The translations under genes and the position numbers were made by a program. A DNA stretch of 64,000 nucleotides from Ctena decussata (lineage: Eukaryota; Mollusca; Bivalvia; Lucinida; Lucinidae), in the NCBI GenBank assembly GCA_963989385.1, contig OZ022501.1, forward strand, positions 20,422,102-20,486,101, written 5' to 3'. Below, piece by piece: positions 21,501-33,800 of this stretch (positions are counted from its first letter, which is position 1; every line of letters starts with the position of its first letter). A model generated the notes under the pieces. It was given only the letters and a program-made list of their open reading frames with translations, was not told where the DNA came from and searched no databases.

Positions 21501-22760
21501 CATCAAGATTTTTAAACATTTTCTCCTCAGAAACCACTGGGCTGAGTGAAGCCAAATTTCATATGGAATCTAAGTGTGATGGGGGAACAAAAGTTTGTTC
21601 CCAGGGTCTGGGTCACTTGACCAAGATGGCCACCACGCCCATATATGGTAAAAAACTTTCAAAAATCTTCTTCTTCAGAACGAGAAGGCCTATGACTTGA
21701 AACTTAGTACGTAGCATTGGGCACTCTGGCCCATTATTGTTTATACAAATGATGACTGTTCGTTGACCTTGACCTAATTTACGACACTGTCAACTTTGGT
21801 ATGTTAGGCTTTTATATGGGAAAATGCTTAAACAATGGATTTTTCAGAAACTATTCAAGTCTAAGGTACTATATATGGAATATATGGTTAACTGAATGAC
21901 CAAATGAAGATATTGTCACTAAAGGTCAAGGTCATTCTGTCAGCCCGTCCATCTGTTGTAAAGATTTTCAAACATCTTCTCCTCTGAAGCCACTTCCCTG
22001 ATTGAAGCCAAATTTCATATGGAGTCTTAGTGGGATGGGGAACGAAAGTAGGTTCCCAGGATCTGGGTCACATGTCCAAGATGGCTCCCATGTCCATATA
22101 TGGTAAAACCCCTTCAAAAATCTTCTTCTCCAGAACTAAAAGGCCTATGACCTTGAAACTTGATATGTAGCATTTGGAAGTTGGGCCCATCATAATTTAT
22201 ACAAATCAGGACTGTGCATTGATTATGACCTAATTTATGGCAAGGTCGATTTTGATGCATTGGAAAGTCAACTTTAATATGTTATGCTTTAATGTAGGAA
22301 AATGCTTAAACAGTTGATGTTACGGATTTTTTTAAGCCTAGATATAATAATTGCAAAATATGGTTATTTAAATGAATACATGAAGATAAGGTCATCAAAG
22401 GTCAAGGTCATATTTTGAACTTTGCTCAAGGTCACTGAGATTTTAAAATTAAAATATGTACACCTTTTAAGATACTGGTTTCAAATTTGTAACAAATGAG
22501 CGAAATGACAAATTGTGTCTGTTGACAGAAGGTGTCAGGTGAGCTACAGGACCATTGGTCCTCTGGTTTTGATTATTGCGCAGAAAACTACCCTTTGATC
22601 TTTCCTTATAAAAACATTTTTTAAGCAGCATGTACGTCTATTTTGTATTCTAAACTGTAAAGAACAACAAAAATCAGAAGTCTGCTAACTTTCAGGGAGA
22701 TACCTCACGTTTTTATGGTTTTATGCAGATTTTTTTTATTTACCATAAATCACCACCTTA
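18544..22760. mobile_element. 4.2 kb structure with ~195 bp inverted arms
   Basis: The left arm (18544-18742) and right arm (22567-22760) are inverted copies. Shared blocks include TTAAGGT(T/G)GTGAT, AAATCTGCATAAAAC, TTTTTATAAGGAAAGATCAA, AGGGTA and GCGCAATAAT. The arms enclose 18743-19205 (no gene seen) and the whole tandem array at 19206-22566, which ends exactly at the right arm. It looks like a DNA transposon carrying, or invaded by, the array. Confidence 0.6.
19206..22566 (+). repeat. Helentron-like element with ~456 bp tandem core, about 7 units
   Basis: It starts TTTTAGCTCACCTGAGCC with a subterminal hairpin partner (GGCTCATAGGTGAGCT). It ends with the hairpin AGGACCATTGGTCCT directly followed by CTGG. 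The landmark CCACTGGGCCGATTGAAG recurs near 19340, 19795, 20183, 20639, 21079, 21535 and 21990. Spacings are mostly 440-456 bp, with one 388 bp unit that lacks about 67 bp. Each unit carries GTGACCTTGACCTAATTTAT and AAGGTCAAGGTCAT. No protein is encoded. Confidence 0.75.
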
Positions 22761-22838
22761 ATCTGTCAGAATAAGAAAATGTTCTTTGTGTTTCATACAG
22801 GTTTTGATTGAGGTCAGTCTGACATAAAATGTAATATG

Positions 22839-22870
22839 GTGTGTGTGTGTGTGTGTGCGTGTGTGTGTGT
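22839..22870. repeat. GT microsatellite
   Basis: Alternating GT with one GC interruption. Confidence 0.9.
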
Positions 22871-22954
22871 CAAACTGTTAATAATATTAATTGAACTTTC
22901 TGGGGGCGGGGGTTTGGGGGGGGGGTGCAGTCCTCAGAAGCCACAGTAGTTTTG

Positions 22955-23110
22955 CTGATGACAAGGCATCTGGCAATGTAATTAAAAGGCTGTGTGCAAT
23001 GAAACCCTGTTTACTATTGAAAAGATTCCTACCTCTAGCAGGTCTCGAACCCGGGACCGCTAGATCAGTAGGCCAACAGTTAACCATATCTCAAGGTCTT
23101 CTGGTTTAGC
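22955..23110 (-). mobile_element. tRNA-like SINE fragment
   Basis: On the minus strand GATCTAGCGGTCCCGGGTTC and GAGACCTGCTAGAGG form a B-box-like T arm, preceded by TATGGTTAACTGTTGGCC as a weak A box. The rest is not recognised. Confidence 0.4.
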
Positions 23111-23138
23111 AAAGACGATTCTACATTCTAAAAATATT

Positions 23139-23245
23139 TGACCCCCCCCCCCCCCTGCTCCAAGGCTAATTGATTTCCACCCCCAGTACATCACCAAAAA
23201 AAATCCGATCCCCACTACATGTTACCCCCCCCCCCCCCCCCCCCG
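23139..23245. repeat. Two poly-C tracts
   Basis: Runs of about 16 C at ~23141 and about 19 C at ~23226, separated by CCACCCCCAGTACATC-type sequence. The minus strand is G-rich. Assembly length here may be unreliable. Confidence 0.8.
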
Positions 23246-24667
23246 ATATTAAATGATTCGTCCTTTAGATTTGTTTTGTGGCCTTGTGATGTCTTAATGT
23301 CTCTTTCATGTGTATTTGTGGCTTGGTGGTGTCTTAGCAATGTTTAGTAGGACCCTAAATTGTCAAATTGTGACTGTCCGTACGACAGTCGTGCATTTGC
23401 TTAAATCTTTGAAAAAAAAAGAATTATGTACAGTTATATCAAAACGAAACTATATATTCCGTGAACTTATCAAGAAAAAGAAACACAAAGCTATGCAATT
23501 TGACGTTTAAACTAATCAATACCCTCGATTATATACTGTCATAATTAAAATTTGTTAAGCACATGAGAGGTATCAAAAACAAATGTTTTCTTTGCCACGT
23601 CCCTGAACACATTTTTGGCATTATTTCTGTATAATTAGGCCCTGAAAATCAATTTGACATTTGCATGTTCTGACAGCATTGACCTTTCTATCTTCTCTAT
23701 GTCAGAAATATTTCTTCCTTGCTGCTAAGGTGATAAATTTGTCACTATACTTTGGTGGTTGCCTTGATGTGTAAAGCAAGTTCGACAGACATCAAATTTC
23801 GACAGGTTGCTCTCTTATTTAATAACCAAACGTAGTGTAAAGTGTAGACTGCAAAATAAATATTGGTGATAAAAGTTCTGTTCAAGATACCAACTTTTTG
23901 CTGATATCATATACAGTCTAGGGTCAAAAATATTTCCACAACTTTTTTCCAATAGATACATGTTTACAAGAAATTAATTTTGGTAGATATGTTTGGTCAA
24001 GCATTAAGTCATTACTATGGTTGAAAAGCTAAATGAACAATACAATAAACATTATTTACAGAACTAAATTTTGACCCTTCAGTGTTAAGAAACAGCTTAT
24101 CAAACAGCATAAATTTTGGAATTACCAAGTTGCCATTGATGTTAATGGCAACATCACAAAAAAATTGGACCAAAAACTCAAAATGTTTTTAGGTCATGTC
24201 ATGCTGTTAGAGAATAGGGTAAATGACTGACATGAAACATGGAGTTGATATGTGGGTGGAGGGAAGGGGGTGCGGGTGGTCAGATGTGCTAAATGAGGCA
24301 AATGCAGCACATTTTCCTATCATGTCGTATTAGGTCCTATTATGTCGTTGAAATAGGCAGTTTAGTCAAGATAAGACAGAGTTTTGAGAATATTTTTTCA
24401 TATCTCTCCCAAAACAGATATTGTAACTCTACACTAGAAACACCACAATGAGGTTTTACTGAGAGATCTGTTTTTGTTGGATATGAATAGAAATTATCTC
24501 CTAATTATCCTCAGAAGCCGATATTGTCTTGACCTCTGCTGTACTGTCATGGCTATATACAAATCATTTTGAATTCATTATTTATTTTAGGCTGCTGAGA
24601 ACCAAAATGAAAGATCACTTTAAACCTGACTAACAAATGTGTACCTCAGAAAGTCATTGGAAAGAGC
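23246..24667. other. Upstream region of the SLC17 gene
   Basis: AT-rich, no coding exon seen. A possible splice acceptor, TTTATTTTAG at 24590, would make 24591-24667 the 5' UTR part of the first coding exon. An in-frame TGA at ~24610 lies upstream of the ATG at 24668, which supports that ATG as the start. The promoter is not identified. Confidence 0.45.
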
Positions 24668-24844
24668 ATGCTGAACAAACCCTCACACACGCTATGGCTG
24701 TGCTCCGTAGCCAACTTCATCAATGCTGCCGACCGAGTAATCATGCCCATTGCTATTGTGCCCATGACAGACGAATTCAAGTGGGACATGCATGGGCAGG
24801 GATGGGTCCTTAGTTGTTTTGCAGTTGGATATATGAGTAGTCAG
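24668..24844 (+). CDS. SLC17 exon 1
   Basis: ATG to the GTAATA donor, 59 codons, phase 0. It encodes MLNKPSHTLWLCSVANFINA, with helix 1 and most of helix 2. An in-frame TGA lies upstream. Confidence 0.85.
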
Positions 24845-27800
24845 GTAATACAAGAAATGGAAAAATTAAATACAGAAAATTGAAAAAAAATCATGGATGC
24901 ATATTTTCATGAATTTGAGTAGATGCATAGGTATACTTGCAGGGGAAGCTACTGTGCCATTTTGGTTTTGTCTCCTTTGTCAATGGAAGTCAACTCTTAA
25001 AGGGAAAAAATAATACTTTTTTGAGGGAAGACCCTTTCTTAGAAGGGTTTCTTTGTCATGATGAGAAGCAAATACCATATTAATCGTAATAAACACCCCA
25101 TCTCTTTTCCAAAAAATAATGTTATATTTTATTAACTTGCATGAATTCCTGTGTGCTTCTCTGGATGAAGTAGCTCTTTGCAATGGGCTCTTCTCTTAAA
25201 GGAAAGAATTTGCTCCTAGAGGAGCAACTTCTTCCCATTAAGAGTTGACCCCTACTGAGAAGAAGGCAAAAATAGTAGAGTTCCTTCCTCTGAAAGTATA
25301 CCCATCACATTTATATTGCTTGTTAGAGATATTTTGGCACTGGCTGATTTACTACACAATATAGGCTCTAATAAGTAATGCCCGCTTTGCAAAATGCAAA
25401 GCCCAGGGGTGTTCAATAGTCACAAAAGCTGTTGCCCTGTGTGAAAAAATGGCGGAAAAACAGTGCAATGTATAAATAAAACTTTAAGGAAAATTTCATG
25501 AGATTCATGATGAATCTTTGCAAAGATAAAAGGCTTAATAATTATTTGTAGTTGTTTTCTTTTCTTACACTTTCAATTTTTCAATGCAGTCATGAATCTA
25601 AGAGATGCAGATGAAGTGGCAAACAGTGTAGACCCTGATCAGTAGCAGTCCAGTTTGGGTCTGCACTGTTTGCATAGATTTATCTGTCCCAGTATTAAGA
25701 ATTTTTACAAGGTGCGGTATATCAAAGTGTCTAGGCAAGGCAGTTCTGAGCATCCATCACAAGTTAACAGTTTAAGGAGAAACAAAATTATTTGCAAATT
25801 ATTGTCAAGCTCCCTCTAACTGACACACTTTTGCATGTGTCTTTTTTTATAGTATCTTAATTGATAAATAATTCCTGTCTATTTGCAGATAGTAGGAGCT
25901 AGTGCTACCAAGAAATATGGTGGAAAGAACGTGTTAATGATATCGGTGCTGTTGTGGTCTCTTTCAACATTTCTTGTTCCTTTATTTGCTCACTCGATAT
26001 ATGCTCTTTTAATTTCTCGTGTCATTCTTGGTCTAGGAGAAGGACTGGGTAAGATTTACTTCCGTATATGACCAGTGCTGCAAAATATCTTTTACTGTAA
26101 TGACCCTAAATATTTACACAGACAGGTTTAAGCAAACATTGTAGACCCAGATCAAACTGCTCCTTAGGGAGCAGTTTGATCAGGATCTACAACGTTTGCC
26201 ATCCACTAAGCATCATTTGGATGCATTAACATATGTAAAATCCACTTTCTAAGAATTTTGGAACAATATTGTCCAACTTCCGCATGTCCAAAATTTTAGG
26301 GTCATTAAGGTATGAAATAAGTGATTTTAAATCTGCCATTGTCAGGTTTACCTCTCTCTCAGTGGGGATTAGAAATTAGAATTTCCAGAATCAAAGAATA
26401 TAGTTCAACCTTAATAATATTACATTTATTTCTAGTGCAGTTTATTCAGTTTTTTGAGAAATAAATTATTTCATAAGTCGATCTCCACAATCACCTCATT
26501 TTCAAAGAATTTGAAATCTGGCAAAATTGTACATAGACTGATTTGAAATTGAAAGTAAAAAGTTGCATTAATGTTAAGTGGTTGAATGACATTGCCATTT
26601 CAGAACACCAACAGGGCTCAGCATACAGAAAGATTTGGGAGAAATAGTCTCGCTAAGCTGGCTGACTTCTCCCTATTTTGAGCTGAGGGAGAAGTGAAAA
26701 TGTATAGAATATATAGGGAAATCCAAAATTTAGGCCAAAACTTCTCCCTCAAGTCCTGAAAATGTCTCAAAACTTCTCCCTGTCTGAAACTCTAGGCTGA
26801 TCCCTGACCAATAATAGTCATCTGATTGAGTTGTTGTTTTGTTATTTGTGATAACTGTGGAGATAACCAGATGCAAATAAGAAACCTAATCTCAGAATTA
26901 CTATCAAAATTCCCAGTTATCTGAAACTGTGTTAGGCTGGATTGTTCTTTGATTATTTTATTTTGCTGCACATTAATATGAGACATTATTTTTGCAGGAT
27001 TACCAACAATTTTCCACATATTTTCACATGGCATTCCATCAGAGGAAAGGTCAAGGTCATTTGGTATTTTGGTTGCCTTTGGTTCTATTGGACTGACTGT
27101 AGCATCTGTGGTAAGAAAGTTCTCTCTTGGTACTGCACTTTTTGAGACCGGGGCCGTATTCATAAAACAACTTAAGTCGTTGCTATGCGGTTTCTAAGGC
27201 TAAATATCTATAAAGGAGATTCCCTACAACTATGAAATTTGGTCTGGAGGAACAGTCTTTGTAAGACTGTTCCTCCAGAGCAAATTTCATAGTTGTAGGG
27301 AATCTCCTTCAAAGAAATTTAGCCTTAGCAATAGCATAGCAACCACTTAAGTCGTTTTATGAATACGGCCCCTGATGAATTACTGAATGAGATTTGATAA
27401 AAAATTTAGTAAAGTCGGTCACAAAAGATTCCTCAAGGCTGCTTATCTTAACTCGTAAAATGCTAGAAATGAAAATAGTTAAATTTGGAAAAACAGGGTA
27501 GATCCAGTTGAGACGGCTCAGCATGAGCTGCCTCATCTGGATCTACACTGTTTTCTCTCTAGTTATGGAAGTCTCTTTTTTTTTTAAATTTTGCAAACGT
27601 AAAATTTGTCGTCTGCTTTTTGGCACTTAACAGGTTTGAAACATTTTATTTTGATGTGTTTATGCAAGAAAGAAATGAAATAGTATGATTTTATATTTTT
27701 GTTTTTCTTAAACAATATATACCCAGTTTATATGATTTTTACGGTATTTACTTTTATGTTAAATTTCAGATATGTCCCCACCTAAGCTGGAGGTGGATGT

Positions 27801-30800
27801 TTTATCTGTTTGGATCTGTTGGCTTTTTATGGATATTTGTTTGGATGTACTGTTATAGAGAAAGCAGGGGAGCACAAGATGAAGAGTTTGTAGACCCTCC
27901 TAAAGTAAGTTTCCATGACAGAAGTATGTTCATTTCTATAAAATATTCCTGTATATTGAGAAATGCCAGGGGAGCGAATTCTTTCCTGAACTCTCAGATG
28001 ATACCTTTAGCTCTGCTAAAGTTATGAGTATAATCAACTAACAGGGATGGAAAATTTGAAAGTATTGGAAAAATCACCTAAAATATTGAAGTAGAGGATG
28101 AGTGGCTAGCTTGTAAACAATCTGATTTGTTACATGATTGGCAGAAAAGCTTTCCTCTGAGCAAGTGTGCAGTTTGAAATAAGAAAATGGTAGAGTTGCT
28201 TCTCCTGTGAGTGTGTCCATTTGGGTTAAGCATTGTTTTGTGAAGACTACATCAAATTACACCTTTCCAGGTCTTGCCTATGTGTATGTACAGAGCTCCA
28301 GATAAGAAGGGGTATTGAGGATAATTCAAAGATAATTTTTCTTATTTCTCAACGAAAACATATGTTGTGACCCCTCATTAGAACCGTCTCAATGAGACGG
28401 TTCTAATGATGGGTCACAAAATATGTTTTTGTGGAGAAATAATGATAATTGTCCCTAAATTATCTCTGTTACCCCTTCTTATCTGGAGCACTGTATGTAT
28501 GAATATAAACTGTGAGACATATTTCATAATGTAACTACAATTATAAAGTTTTTGCTTAACAAAGCATTGTTGACATGATACAGTTAAAATTGGGATGTAT
28601 TAATCTAAGATATGACATTCACCAAAGCCCTCAGTAGATACTATTTGGATTGTTAAATCCTGATGTAAGCCTCATCAAAAGTTGTCAGCTTGATATTATG
28701 TCATCCCCATCTGTATCTGTAGACCTTCTATCTATTTTAGCGATCTTTATTTTTCTGCTTTTCAGGTCAGTAACCACACTGTACAGTGGGGAGAATTTTT
28801 GCGGCACTGGCCGTTGTGGTCCATATATATAGCTCATTTTAGCATGAACTGGTCAAACTATATCATAATGCAGTGGCTACCTACATATTTAACTCGGTCA
28901 TTAAAGGCAGAGAAAGGACACATTATGTTAACGGCAATTCCTTATATTGTGAATTCATTAGTTGGTGTAGGTAAGTTGACGATTTGTGTAAAGACACTGA
29001 GGCAAAGCGTTGAAAGCTCCAGGGCTCAGTTGTTCAAAGCATCGCTAGCTTTATAACACTTTAAGCACCAGTGATGAAAATAGCAGACATTTGCAAACAG
29101 CTTAGATCCTTATGAGGCAGCTCATAATGAGCCGCCTCTTCTAGATCTACACTGTTTGCTGTCCAGTTTTTGAATTTTCAGTATGATATACCTTGGATGA
29201 AACATGTTTTGAAATTTTTGCAGATGTAAATTTTGTCTTTCATTAGTCAAGATTTGTAAAGTCTTCCAGTACCCAAAAAAATGGGCAAAAATCGGCAGTC
29301 TTTTTGTGTACAGTACATTTGAAGTAAAATGAGACATTAAATAACGATGTTATTAGTTTGGAACAACTTTGCTCAAGTTGGTGTAGTATCAAAGCCCTAA
29401 TTAATGAGACACTTGCTAGGAAAAAACAGTGCAGGGCATATACAAAAGTATCGGAAGATGTGATTGATGATGGGCAACTCTTGGAAGGCAAACTAAAGCA
29501 TCACTTTATATGCTTATGCAGATAATATTTTTATAGCTTTCTGAAGTTTTTAAAGCCAGTTTTGCAATTTGCGATTTGACAGTTACTCTAAATGTTGGGA
29601 CAGACATACCTGAGCAAGCATTGTAGACCCCAGATCAGACTTTACACCAGACTGTTATGGATCTGCACTACCTAATGGTGCCAATGCTCGTCCAAATATC
29701 TCATTATTATCAGTGGTTGAGATGTCCAAGTATTTGTGGTTGATATGGTATCTATAAGTTCAGTCGTGTCACGGTGAACCGTCCTTAATATATTTGCCAA
29801 CAGCAGAGTCTTAAACCAGTCAGTGAATCTTGCTGGAGTCTTCATTTTGTGCTCATAGATTCTTCAGGATCCATACATTGTTGTGAATGTGAACTGCAAA
29901 TCTATGATCAGACTGTTCAGATGTTCAGGTTGGTCTGAGTCTTTTCTGGATGCATATGTTATAGGCACCTTTTTTGCATGTTCGTCCTATTACATGTATA
30001 AATGAATTTCTAGACTGAAATGACCTGTATTTAAGTCTTTTTAGCTCACCTGAGCCAAAGGCTCAGGGTGAGCTATTGTGATCACCCAGTGTCCATCGTC
30101 CGTTGTGCGTCGTGCGGCGTCCGTCGTCCGTCGTCAACAATTTGCTTTAAATGACATCTTCTCTGAAACCGCTAGGCCTAGGGCTTTGATATTCGGTATG
30201 CAGCATTACCTAGTGGACCTCTACCAAGTTTGTTCAAATGGTGGCCCCAGGGTCCAAAATGGCCCTGGGGCTGGGGGTCTTGGGTTTGAAACTAATATAT
30301 ACTAAAAAATCTTCTCCGCCAGAACTGCATGGCTCAGATGCTTGCAAGTTTGTATGTAGCATTGCCTAATGGTCCTCTACCAAGTTTGTTCAAATGGTGG
30401 TCCCACGGTCCAAAATGGCCCTGGGGCAGGGGGTCTTGGGTTCGAAACTAAAATATACTTAAAAATCTTCTTCTCCAGAACTGCTTGGCTCAGATGCTTG
30501 AAATTTGGTATGTAGCATTGCCTAATGGTCCTCTACCAAGTTTGTTCAAATGGTGGCCCCAGGGTCCAAAATGGCCCAGGGGCAGGGAGTCCCAGGTTTG
30601 AACCATAGAAATACATAGAAAAATATTCAAAAATCTTCTTCTTCAGAACTGCAAGGCTCAGATGTTTGAAATTTGGTATGAAGCATTGCCTAATAGTCCT
30701 TTACCAAGTTTGTTCAAATGATGGCCCCAGGGTCCAAAATGGCCCCGCCCCGGAGGTCCTGGGTTTGAACCAGAGAAATACATTGAAAAATATTTCAAAA

Positions 30801-33800
30801 TCTTCTACATCAGAACCGCAAGGCTCAGGTGCTTGAAATTTGGTATGTAGCATTGTCTTATAGTCTTTTACCAAGTTTGTTCAAACAAGGGCCCAAGGAT
30901 CCAAAATGGCCTCTTGGCATGGAGTCCAAGGTTTGAACCATAGAAATCCAGAGAATAATATTCAAAAATTTTCTCCTTCAGAACCGCAAGGCTTAGATGC
31001 TTGAAATTTGGTATGTAGCATTGCCTAGCAATCTTTTATCAAGTTTGTGCAAATGGTGGCCCCAGGGTCCAAAATGGCCTTGTGGCAGGGAGTCCTAGGT
31101 TTGAACCATAGAAATACATAGAAAAATATTCAAAAATCTTCTTTTTCAGAACCACTTGGCTCAGATGCTTGAAATTTGGAATGTAGCATTGCCTAGTGGT
31201 CTTTTACCAAGTTTGTTCAAATGATGACCCCAGGGTCTAAAATGGCCCCGCCCCGGGGGGTCCTGGGTTAGAACCATAGAAATACATAGAAAAATATAAA
31301 AAAATCTTCTTCTTTAGAACCACTTTGCTCAGATGCTTGAAATTTGGTATGTAGCATTGCCTTGTAATCCTTTATCAAGTTTGTTCAAATGATGGCCCCA
31401 GGGTTGAAAATGGCCCGGCGACAGGGAGTTCTGAGTTTGAACCATAGAAATACATAGAAAAATATTCAAAAATCTTCTTCTTCAGAACCAATTGGCTCAG
31501 ATGCTTGAAATTTGGTATGATGCATTACCTGGTGGACTCCTTCACAGTTTGTAAAAATGGTGGCCCTGGGATCCAAAATGGCCCTGGGGCAGAGGTCTTG
31601 GGTTCGAAACTATAATATACTTAATAATCTTCTTCACCAGAACTGCTTGGCTCAGATGCTTGAAATTTGGTATGTAGCATTGCCTATTGATCCTTTACCA
31701 AGATTATTCAAATGATGGCCCCAGGGTCCAAAATGGCCCCGCCTCAGGGGGACCAGGGTTTGAACCATAGCAATGCGTAGAAAAATATTAAAAAATCCTC
31801 TTCTTCAGAACCATTTGGAAATGGTTGCAAACTATCAGGTTTGTTCAAATGATGACCCTGGTTCTACCTTTAAACTTTTTGTTCAGGTGAGCGATTCAGG
31901 GCCTCTTGGCCCTCTTGTTTATATTTTACACCTAATCTGATAATGTTTGTTTATGTTCCAGTTGCTGGTCATGTGGCAGATTCATTAATAACACGTCATA
32001 AATGGACTGTATTATCAGTGCGGCGGTTAATGACGTGTATAGGACTCGTAGGACCAGCTGTGTTTATATTATTCTTTAGTGCTGTTAATAATCTTCCTCT
32101 AGCTGTTTTGTAAGTATGAGTATTATTTTTTTTTAAAGGCCCCATTGCTCTATCAGCATGAAAAATTTTATCATGAGGTATTGCTGCAAGCTTCTCACTA
32201 TAGTTTTGTTATTGTAAATGACTGTGATTAGCCAGCTTTAAACAAATAAAACATCCTTCAGTTTCACATAAAAAGGGTTTGAAAACTTATTTAGGTCATT
32301 TTAGTTGGCAACTAAAATGACCTAATTTCGATTACATAAAATGGAAAAAATACAATGTACAGGCGTGGAGTCCGAATCAATATCCCGCCTATGTTTATAT
32401 AGCAACTCTAGACGGGAAACCAGAACAGGAAATTGGATTTTGTTTACCAATTTGTTTTTTTTCAAAAACTTGTTTTCTCTACTTTTTGCTATTTATATGA
32501 CTCAATATATGCACACCAACCCGCATTTTATAATCAAACGTGAAGGTTGAACAGCCTTTTACAATGATTTGAATTTAGGCAATTTTACCGCTGATAGGAC
32601 TATGGAGACTTTAATATCCACTTAAGGTGAATGGATATACTTTCATGGGAAGCAACTCTGACATTTTTATTGTTTGATTGCTTTCACATTGGGGTCAACT
32701 CTTAAAACAAAGAATTTGCTCCCCTTGGAGCAAATTCTTTCCTTTCAGAATAGACCCCTTTTAACAGGGCTTCCACTAACTTTCAAAACTTGGAAGTCCA
32801 GACTTCCATGGTGTCAGATTTGGACGTATTGAGAGAATTTTATGGAAGTCCGAAGTTGTTTTTTAGCTCACCTGAGCTTTGCTATTGTGATCACCAAGTG
32901 TCCGTCGTGCGTCGTCCGTCGTGCGTCGTCAACAATTTGCTATAAATGACATCTTCTCTGAAACCGCTTGGCCTAGGACTTTGATATTTGGTATGAAGCA
33001 TTGTCTAGTGGACCTCTACCAAGTTTGTTCAAATGGTGGCCTCAGGGTCCAAAATGGCCCTGGGGCAGGGGTCTTGGGTTCGAAACTAAAAAATACTTAA
33101 AAATCTTCTTCTCCAGAACTGCTTGGCTCAGATGCTTGAAAATTGGTATGTAGCATTGCCTAATGGTCCTCTACCAAGTTTGTTCAAATGGTGGCCCCAG
33201 GGTCCAAAATGGCCCTTGGGCAGGGGGTCGTGGGTTCGAAACTAAACAATACTTAAAAATCTTCTTCTCCAGAACTGCTTGGCTCAGATGCTTGAAATTT
33301 GGTATGTAGCATTGCCTAATGGTCCTCTACCAAGTTTGTTCAAATGGTGGCCCCAGGGTCCAAAATGGCCCTTGAGCAGGGGGTCTTGGGTTCGAAACTT
33401 AAATATACTTAAAAATCTTCTTCTCCGGAACTGCTTGACTCAGATGCTTGAAATCTGGTATGTAGCATTGCCTAGTGGTCCTCTACCAATTTTGTTCAAA
33501 TGGTGGCCCCAGGGTCCAAAATGGCCCTTGGGCAGGGGTCTTGGGTTCGAAACTAAAAAATACTTAAAAATCTTCTTCTCCAGAACTGCTTGGCTCAGAT
33601 GCTTGGTATTGGGTATGTAGTATTGCCTAGTGGTCCTCTACCAAGTTTGTTCAAATGGTGGCCCCATGGTCCAAAATGGCTCTGGGGCGGGGGGTCTTGG
33701 GTTCGAAACTAAAAAATACTTAAAAATCTTCTTCTCCAGAAGTTCTTTTCTCAGATGCTTGAAATTTGGTATGTAGCATTGCCTAGTGGTCCTCTACCAA

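Noticed and set aside
26792..27163. 123-codon minus-strand open frame
   Set aside because: It is the antisense shadow of SLC17 exon 3 and its flanking intron.
30038..31917. CRISPR-like regular repeats
   Set aside because: The units are contiguous ~160 bp tandem copies without unique spacers, in an animal intron.
33279..33620. 113-codon open frame
   Set aside because: It is two adjacent ~160 bp repeat units translated in register. The peptide repeats itself (LEIWYVALP.GPLP).
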